Positions 6,938-11,680 of a stretch of DNA of 11,680 nucleotides are shown in pieces (positions within the stretch are counted from its first letter, which is position 1; each line of letters begins with the position of its first letter). This stretch comes from DAOTYX01 sp034434635 (lineage in GTDB: Bacteria > Chloroflexota > Anaerolineae > B4-G1 > DUEL01). The notes below the pieces were generated by a model. It searched no databases, had not been told where the DNA came from, and was given only the letters and a program-made list of their open reading frames with translations. The stretch spans positions 1-11,680 of the forward strand of contig DAOTYX010000081.1 of the NCBI GenBank assembly GCA_034434635.1, in the 5' to 3' direction. Position numbers and translations under genes: made by a program.

Positions 6938-7873
6938 ATGCTCACGCTGCAAAACGTCTCCAAGGTCTACCGGATCGGCGCCTTTGGGCTGCGGCGGCTG
7001 ACGGCCATCCGCGACGTCAGTTTCGAGATCGGCCAGCGGGAGATCGTCTCCCTGATCGGCGAGAGCGGCAGCGGGAAGAGCACCATCGGCAAGATGATCC
7101 TCCGCCTCATCCCCGTCACCTCCGGGACAATCCGCTTCGAGGGGACGGACATCTCCACCCTGAAAGGGGGCGCACTCAAGGAGTATTACCGGAAGGTGCA
7201 GGGGGTCTTTCAGGACCCCTTCGCCTCCTACAACCCCATTTTCAAGGCCGACCGGATCTTCGCCATGGTTCACGACGAGTTCTTTCCCAACGTGGGCGCC
7301 CAGGAATGGCGCGAGAAGGTGGAAGGAGCCTTGCGAGCGGTCGGCCTGAATCCCCCTGATGTGCTGGGTAAGTTCCCCCACCAGCTGAGCGGAGGGCAGC
7401 AGCAGCGTTTCCTGATCGCCCGGGCGCTGCTTTTGGATATCCGGCTCCTGATCGCCGATGAGGTCATCAGCATGCTCGATGCCTCCACCCGCATTGACGT
7501 GCTCAACCTCCTGAGCGACCTCAAAGCCCGTGGCCTCTCCATCCTCTTCATCACCCACGACCTCTCGCTGGGTTACTACATCAGCGAACGGGCGATGATC
7601 CTCTACCGGGGGCGCGTCCTGGAGATGGGGCCTACGGACAGGGTCTACCTGCACCCGTTCCACCCATACACGGAGATGTTGATGGAATCTGTCCCCCGGC
7701 TGGACCACAGGTGGGAGGAAGCGATCCGCGTGGAGAAGGCGACGACGCCGGATCGGCCGGTTGCGGGCTGCGTCTACGCCGACCGCTGCCCCAGGGCCAA
7801 GGAGTCCTGCACCCGGCAGGAGCCGGAACTGGTCGAGGCGGAGAGCGGTCACTTCGTGGCCTGCTGGAAGTGA
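6938..7873 (+). CDS. ABC transporter ATP-binding protein, DppF/OppF type
   Basis: This 311-residue protein is the partner ATPase of the importer. Motifs seen: Walker A GESGSGKST (41-49), Q-loop Gln92 in FQDPFASYNP, signature LSGGQQQR (150-157), Walker B LLIADE (170-175), D-loop SMLD (178-181) and switch His207 in ITHD. The C-terminal domain (HPYTEMLMESVP) again ends in a four-Cys set, Cys278, Cys284, Cys291 and Cys309. The ADEVISMLDAS segment, instead of the usual ADEPTSALD, resembles what I recall from sugar-type Opp ATPases of Thermotoga and Pyrococcus. That is a recollection, not a computed match. ATG 6938 follows the upstream stop by 2 nt, with GGAGGGAA at 6922-6929 as ribosome site. Confidence 0.94.
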   Translation: MLTLQNVSKVYRIGAFGLRRLTAIRDVSFEIGQREIVSLIGESGSGKSTIGKMILRLIPVTSGTIRFEGTDISTLKGGALKEYYRKVQGVFQDPFASYNPIFKADRIFAMVHDEFFPNVGAQEWREKVEGALRAVGLNPPDVLGKFPHQLSGGQQQRFLIARALLLDIRLLIADEVISMLDASTRIDVLNLLSDLKARGLSILFITHDLSLGYYISERAMILYRGRVLEMGPTDRVYLHPFHPYTEMLMESVPRLDHRWEEAIRVEKATTPDRPVAGCVYADRCPRAKESCTRQEPELVEAESGHFVACWK

Positions 7874-7902
7874 GCCAGAGATCCCCCTCAGGAGCGCCAA
7901 CG

Positions 7903-8892
7903 GTGTCGGCAAGAGTCATCGGTCCTGCCCTGCCCCACATCCCCTGGGAGGAACGCCCACCCGCCAGCAACGAGGTGGTCTGGCGTTCGAGCCGAAACCC
8001 CATCATCACCCGTGACGCCGTACCCGGCGCGAACAGCATCTTCAACAGCGCCGTCGTCCCCTTCGGCGACGGCTTCGCCGGGGTCTTCCGCTGCGACAAC
8101 ACCGCCCGTCGCATGCAACTGCACGCCGGACGGAGCAGGGACGGCATCCACTGGCACATCGCGCCCGACCGCATCCGGTTCCGTTGCGACGACGAGGAGA
8201 TCGGCCACTTCGTCTACGGCTACGACCCGCGGGTGTGCTGGCTGGAGGATCGCTACTACGTCACCTGGTGCAACGGCTACCACGGGCCGACCATCGGCCT
8301 GGGCTACACCCACGACTTCGAGACCTTCTACCAGATGGAGAACGCCTTCCTGCCCTACAACCGGAACGGCGTGCTCTTTCCACGGCGCATCAACGGCAAG
8401 TACGCCATGCTCAGCCGTCCCAGCGACACGGGCCACACCCCTTTCGGGGACATTTTCTACAGCGAGAGCCCCGACCTGATCCACTGGGGCCATCACCGAC
8501 ACGTGATGTCCCCCACCGACGGCTGGCAGGCCACCAAGGTCGGGGCCGGCCCCACGCCGATAGAGACCACCGAGGGCTGGCTCCTGATCTACCACGGCGT
8601 GCTGACCTCGTGCAACGGCTTCGTGTACTCCTTCGGCGCGGCGCTGCTGGACCTCGACCAGCCGTGGAAGGTCATCTACCGCACGCGCGCCTATCTGCTC
8701 AACCCCCGGGAGCCCTACGAGTGTGTGGGGGATGTGCCGAACGTGACCTTCCCCTGCGCGGCGCTGTGCGACCCGCCCACCGGGCGGATGGCGATCTACT
8801 ACGGCGGCGCCGACACGGTCACCTGCCTGGCCTTCACCCGCTTCGACGCGCTGATGGACTTCGTCCGCGCCTCGCACGTCGCCGCCGACTGA
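7903..8892 (+). CDS. GH130 family glycoside phosphorylase (beta-mannoside-active)
   Basis: The 329-residue protein, with no signal peptide, has the five-bladed propeller family signature of GH130. The family mostly phosphorolyses beta-mannosides to alpha-mannose 1-phosphate plus a shortened or acceptor sugar; some members are hydrolases. Seen here: RNPIITRDAVPGANSIFNSA near the N-terminus, VYGYDPRVCW with the likely general acid Asp108, WCNGYHGP (122-129), FNRNGVLFP-like PYNRNGVLFP (151-160), AMLSRPSD (168-175), KVGAGPTPI (212-220), LLIYHGV (227-233) and GDVPNV near 276-281. His231 and nearby Arg/Lys residues are candidates for phosphate binding, but I cannot tell phosphorylase from hydrolase, or 1,4- from 1,2-linkage, by eye. 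GTG 7903 is used because AGGAG lies 8 nt upstream; earlier in-frame starts overlap the ATPase gene. Pairing with a cellobiose phosphorylase suggests mannosyl-glucose from glucomannan as one possible substrate. Confidence 0.9.
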   Translation: MSARVIGPALPHIPWEERPPASNEVVWRSSRNPIITRDAVPGANSIFNSAVVPFGDGFAGVFRCDNTARRMQLHAGRSRDGIHWHIAPDRIRFRCDDEEIGHFVYGYDPRVCWLEDRYYVTWCNGYHGPTIGLGYTHDFETFYQMENAFLPYNRNGVLFPRRINGKYAMLSRPSDTGHTPFGDIFYSESPDLIHWGHHRHVMSPTDGWQATKVGAGPTPIETTEGWLLIYHGVLTSCNGFVYSFGAALLDLDQPWKVIYRTRAYLLNPREPYECVGDVPNVTFPCAALCDPPTGRMAIYYGGADTVTCLAFTRFDALMDFVRASHVAAD

Positions 8893-8914
8893 ACGGCTGC
8901 TGTTGCGGCAACCG

Positions 8915-8932
8915 CCTGCCCTCCCGCAGGTT
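8915..8932. repeat. second copy of the REP-like motif in the GH130-GH94 gap
   Basis: Positions 8919-8932 repeat the 14-mer CCCTCCCGCAGGTT of 4047-4060. The preceding CCTGC is also kept, so that CCTGC (8915-8919) and GCAGG (8926-8930) can form a small hairpin, with a 2-nt deletion in the loop compared with the first copy. Confidence 0.6.
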
Positions 8933-8967
8933 CCGGCGGGGCCCGGTGTGCGGCTTCTTGGACTGCA

Positions 8968-9009
8968 CCGACGAAGTCGGCGCTTTCAGAGCGGTGACTT
9001 TGTCACCGC
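8968..9009. repeat. cluster of three small hairpins before the GH94 gene
   Basis: Three adjacent palindromes are visible: CCGAC-gaa-GTCGG (8968-8980), CGCT-ttcag-AGCG (8981-8993) and GCGGTGAC-ttt-GTCACCGC (8991-9009). The outer two share the core GAC-NNN-GTC. No T-run follows, so this is not a classic terminator. The layout is like a mosaic of REP-type units, and could act on mRNA stability or GH94 expression. Confidence 0.6.
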
Positions 9010-9043
9010 AATCCACATCTTCCCTACCAGCCCAGGAGGACCC

Positions 9044-11491
9044 ATGCGCTACGGCCATTTCGATGACACGAACCGTGAATACGTGATCACCCGACCGGAC
9101 ACTCCCCTGCCCTGGATCAACTACCTGGGCTGTGAGGCTTACTTCGGCATCATCTCCAACACCGCCGGCGGCTACTCCTTCTACCGGGACGCGCGCCTGC
9201 GGCGCATCACCCGCTACCGGTACAACAACGTCCCCTTCGACTGCGGCGGGCGCTACATCTACCTGCGAGACAACGGCTCCGGGGAGTTCTGGTCCCCCTC
9301 CTGGCAGCCCACCTGCCACGAACTGGAGCGCTACGCCTGCCGTCACGGCCTGGGGTACACCATCATCGGCTCGACCCGCAACGGGATCGAGGCGCAGACC
9401 TGCTACTTCGTCCCGCTGGGCGAGAGCCTGGAGATCTGGTCGCTCACGCTGACGAACCGCCGGGCCACCCCAGCGGACCTCTCGATCTTCTCCGCGGTGG
9501 AGTTCTGCCTGTGGGATGCCTGGGACGACGCCACCAACTTCCAGCGCAACTTCAGCACCGGCGAGGTAGAGATCGAGGATGGCGTCATCTACCACAAGAC
9601 CGAATACCGCGAACGGCGGAACCACTTCGCCTTCTTCGCCTGCTCGGAGGAACTGGCGGGGTTCGATACCCAACGGGAGGCGTTCCTGGGGCCCTACCGG
9701 GGCTGGGATCGTCCGGTCGTGGTGGAGCAGGGGCGCTCTTTCAACTCCGAAGCCCACGGCTGGGCGCCGATCGGCTCCCATCACGTCAGAGCGCTGCTCC
9801 AACCCGGCGAAAGCCGTCGGATTCTCTTCCTGCTGGGCTATCACGAGAACCCGCTGGAGCGGAAGTTCGCCCCTCCCGGCTCACAGAGGATCAACAAGGA
9901 GACGGTCAGGCCGGTCATCGCCAGGTATCTGGACCCGAACGAGGTGGAACGGGCCTTCGACGCTCTGCGCGCCTACTGGGAGGGCCTGCTGAGCCGGCTG
10001 CAGGTGGAGACGCCGGACGAACACACCAACCGCATGGTCAACGTCTGGAACGCCTACCAGTGCATGGTCACGTTCAACCTCTCCCGCTCGGCCTCGTTCT
10101 TCGAATCGGGCGTTGGGCGTGGGATGGGCTTCCGCGACTCCAGTCAGGACCTGCTGGGCTTCGTGCACATGGTCCCGGAGCGGGCGCGGCAGCGCATCCT
10201 CGACCTGGCGGCAACGCAACTGGAGACGGGGGCAGCCTATCACCAGTACCAGCCGCTGACCCGGCGCGGCAACGATGCTGTGGGCAGCGGATTCAACGAT
10301 GACCCGCTCTGGCTGGTGCTGAGCGTCGCCGCATACCTGAAGGAGACTGGCGACATCGCCGTGCTGGACGAAGCGGTCCCCTTCGACAACCGGCCCGGCA
10401 GCGAGGTCCCGCTCTACGAGCACCTGCGCCGCTCCATCCGCCACACGCTCGAACGCCTGGGGCCGCACGGGCTGCCGCTGATCGGGCGGGCGGACTGGAA
10501 CGACTGCCTGAACCTCAACCTCTTCTCCACCGAGCCCGGGGAGTCCTTCCAGACCGCGCCGCTCAAGCGGGACGGTCAGGTAGCGGAGTCGGTCTTCATC
10601 GCCGCGCTCTTTATCCTCGCCGCCAAAGAGATGGCGGAGATCGCCGCCATCCGCGGCCTCCCGGCGGAGAGTCAGCAATACCGCGACGCCGCCGCGCAGA
10701 TGGAAGCGACCATCTGGGCGCACGGCTGGGACGGCGAATGGTTCCTCCGCGCCTACGACGCCGATGGCAACAAGATCGGCTCCCGCGAGTGTGAGGAGGG
10801 GCAGATCTTCATCGAACCGCAGGGGATGGGGGTGATGGCTGGTCTGGGCCTGAAGCGCGGGGAGGCGGAGAAGGCGCTGGCCGCCGTTCGGGAGCGGCTC
10901 GTCACGCCCCACGGCATCGTCCTGCAACAGCCTGCCTATTCCCGCTATCAACCGCGCCTGGGGGAGATTTCCTCTTATCCGCCGGGTTACAAGGAGAACG
11001 CCGGCATCTTCTGCCACACCAACCCGTGGGTGATGATCGCCGAGGCGCGGCTGGGGCATGGCGACCAGGCACACGACCACTACACGCGCATCAACCCTTC
11101 AGCCCGTGAGGCCATCAGCGAGGTCCACCGGTGCGAACCTTACGTGTACGCCCAGATGATCGCCGGGCGCGACGCGCCGACGCACGGCGAGGCGAAGAAC
11201 TCCTGGCTGACCGGGACAGCGGCGTGGAACTACGTCGCCATCACGCAGTGGATTCTGGGCATCCGGCCCACCCACGCCGGCCTCCAGGTCGCCCCGGTCA
11301 TCCCCAAACGGTGGGCCGGTTTCACGGCCAGGCGCCTGTACCGCGGGGTCATGTACCACATCTGTGTTGAACGCGTGGGCGAGGGGAACACCGTCTCACT
11401 GACCGTTGACGGCCAGCCCGTCGCGGGAGACATCGTGCCGCTGCCGCCGTCCGGCCAGACCGAGGTGCGGGTGCGGGCGGTGGTGTCGTAG
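9044..11491 (+). CDS. cbp: GH94 cellobiose phosphorylase
   Basis: This 815-residue cytoplasmic enzyme (no signal peptide) should catalyse cellobiose + phosphate = alpha-glucose 1-phosphate + glucose, saving one ATP per disaccharide compared with hydrolysis. The length fits cellobiose phosphorylases (about 810-820 residues), not the longer cellodextrin enzymes. The N-terminal beta-sandwich starts MRYGHFDDTNREYVITRPDT; the (alpha/alpha)6 barrel carries the substrate-site block SFFESGVGRGMGFRDSSQDL (351-370) and YHQYQPLTRRGND (399-411). GLPLIGRADWNDCLN (476-490) contains the general acid Asp487, equivalent to Asp490 of the Cellvibrio gilvus enzyme. KENAGIFCHTNPW (650-662) holds His658 of the phosphate site. 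These blocks follow the C. gilvus enzyme closely as I remember it. ATG 9044 has AGGAGG 4 nt upstream; the upstream in-frame extension would translate the hairpin cluster. It is the last gene of the operon and ends 12 nt from the convergent gene, with no terminator seen between them. Confidence 0.95.
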   Translation: MRYGHFDDTNREYVITRPDTPLPWINYLGCEAYFGIISNTAGGYSFYRDARLRRITRYRYNNVPFDCGGRYIYLRDNGSGEFWSPSWQPTCHELERYACRHGLGYTIIGSTRNGIEAQTCYFVPLGESLEIWSLTLTNRRATPADLSIFSAVEFCLWDAWDDATNFQRNFSTGEVEIEDGVIYHKTEYRERRNHFAFFACSEELAGFDTQREAFLGPYRGWDRPVVVEQGRSFNSEAHGWAPIGSHHVRALLQPGESRRILFLLGYHENPLERKFAPPGSQRINKETVRPVIARYLDPNEVERAFDALRAYWEGLLSRLQVETPDEHTNRMVNVWNAYQCMVTFNLSRSASFFESGVGRGMGFRDSSQDLLGFVHMVPERARQRILDLAATQLETGAAYHQYQPLTRRGNDAVGSGFNDDPLWLVLSVAAYLKETGDIAVLDEAVPFDNRPGSEVPLYEHLRRSIRHTLERLGPHGLPLIGRADWNDCLNLNLFSTEPGESFQTAPLKRDGQVAESVFIAALFILAAKEMAEIAAIRGLPAESQQYRDAAAQMEATIWAHGWDGEWFLRAYDADGNKIGSRECEEGQIFIEPQGMGVMAGLGLKRGEAEKALAAVRERLVTPHGIVLQQPAYSRYQPRLGEISSYPPGYKENAGIFCHTNPWVMIAEARLGHGDQAHDHYTRINPSAREAISEVHRCEPYVYAQMIAGRDAPTHGEAKNSWLTGTAAWNYVAITQWILGIRPTHAGLQVAPVIPKRWAGFTARRLYRGVMYHICVERVGEGNTVSLTVDGQPVAGDIVPLPPSGQTEVRVRAVVS

Positions 11492-11503
11492 GCAGAGAAT
11501 CCC

Positions 11504-11680
11504 TCACACCACCTCCCACCGCTCGCACCGCCCACCCCAGCGGGCCACGACCTGCCCATCCATCCGAATCTGGGCAATCTCGCAGAGGTTCGGGCAGGCG
11601 TGGCACTCGAAAGAGCTCGCCTGCACCTCCGCCTGGGCCACGTCAAAACCCTTGAAGCGGCTCGGCTGACCGTCGCTCCA
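11504..11680 (-). CDS. C-terminal end of a probable acyl-CoA dehydratase activase (BadF/HgdC-related), partial
   Basis: The frame enters from the right edge and ends at TGA (complement of 11504-11506), giving the last 58 residues. They include SRFKGFDVA and the Cys-rich block SFECHACPNLCE (C-x2-C-x3-C), then ARWGGRCERWE. This FEC-x2-CPN-x-CE ... GGRCE pattern is one I associate with the C-termini of 2-hydroxyacyl-CoA dehydratase activase-type proteins (BadF/BadG/HgdC, or the DUF2229 relatives). The four cysteines could bind a metal or an iron-sulfur cluster. The ATPase domain lies outside the window, so the assignment is tentative. It is convergent with the operon and shows no functional tie to sugar uptake. 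Confidence 0.6.
   Translation of the reverse strand, partial: WSDGQPSRFKGFDVAQAEVQASSFECHACPNLCEIAQIRMDGQVVARWGGRCERWEVV

Noticed and set aside
8903..9043. Longer N-terminus for the GH94 protein
   Set aside because: It would translate the hairpin cluster and the ribosome site. Known cellobiose phosphorylases start with MRYGHFDD, and AGGAGG sits 4 nt before ATG 9044.

Overview
The window looks like a high-GC bacterial chromosome, most likely a Chloroflexota (Anaerolineae/Caldilineae-like) genome. This is inferred from three things: the GC-rich coding style, the lipoprotein with a Pro-Thr-Glu-Ala repeat linker after its lipobox cysteine, and the combination of RHS, acyl-CoA dehydratase activase-like and Opp-type transporter genes. 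No rRNA, tRNA or CRISPR is present to confirm the taxon.

Layout. Positions 1-879 (minus strand) hold the 3' part of an RHS repeat-associated gene that has lost its 5' end. It has a lower-GC variable C-terminal region that runs off the left edge. At 925-1056 there is a near-consensus sigma-70 promoter and two 14-bp palindromes 74 bp apart. The second palindrome is identical to the CelR/CebR cellobiose-regulator box known from actinobacteria. From 1057 to 11491 eight genes run in one direction: a LacI-family regulator, a family 5 solute-binding lipoprotein, two Dpp/Opp-type permeases, two Dpp/Opp-type ATPases, a GH130 mannoside phosphorylase-family protein, and a GH94 cellobiose phosphorylase. 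At 11504-11680 (minus strand) the Cys-rich C-terminal tail of a probable BadF/HgdC-type activase meets the operon tail to tail.

How the genes work together (inference). An imported beta-linked disaccharide, probably cellobiose and perhaps mannosyl-glucose from glucomannan, enters through the Opp-type ABC transporter. It is then split by phosphorolysis in the cytoplasm: GH94 would give glucose 1-phosphate plus glucose, and GH130 would give mannose 1-phosphate plus an acceptor sugar. The LacI protein would repress its own promoter, and probably the whole operon, until sugar binds. No secreted cellulase or mannanase and no beta-glucosidase is in the window.

Non-coding structure. The lacI-to-binding-protein gap (90 bp) carries an unusually strong anti-Shine-Dalgarno match. 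The gap after the binding-protein gene has a perfect 15-bp stem-loop, followed by a perfect 15-bp inverted repeat. One arm of that repeat recurs in the GH130-GH94 gap, where there is also a run of small hairpins. These look like REP-type dispersed elements that punctuate the operon.
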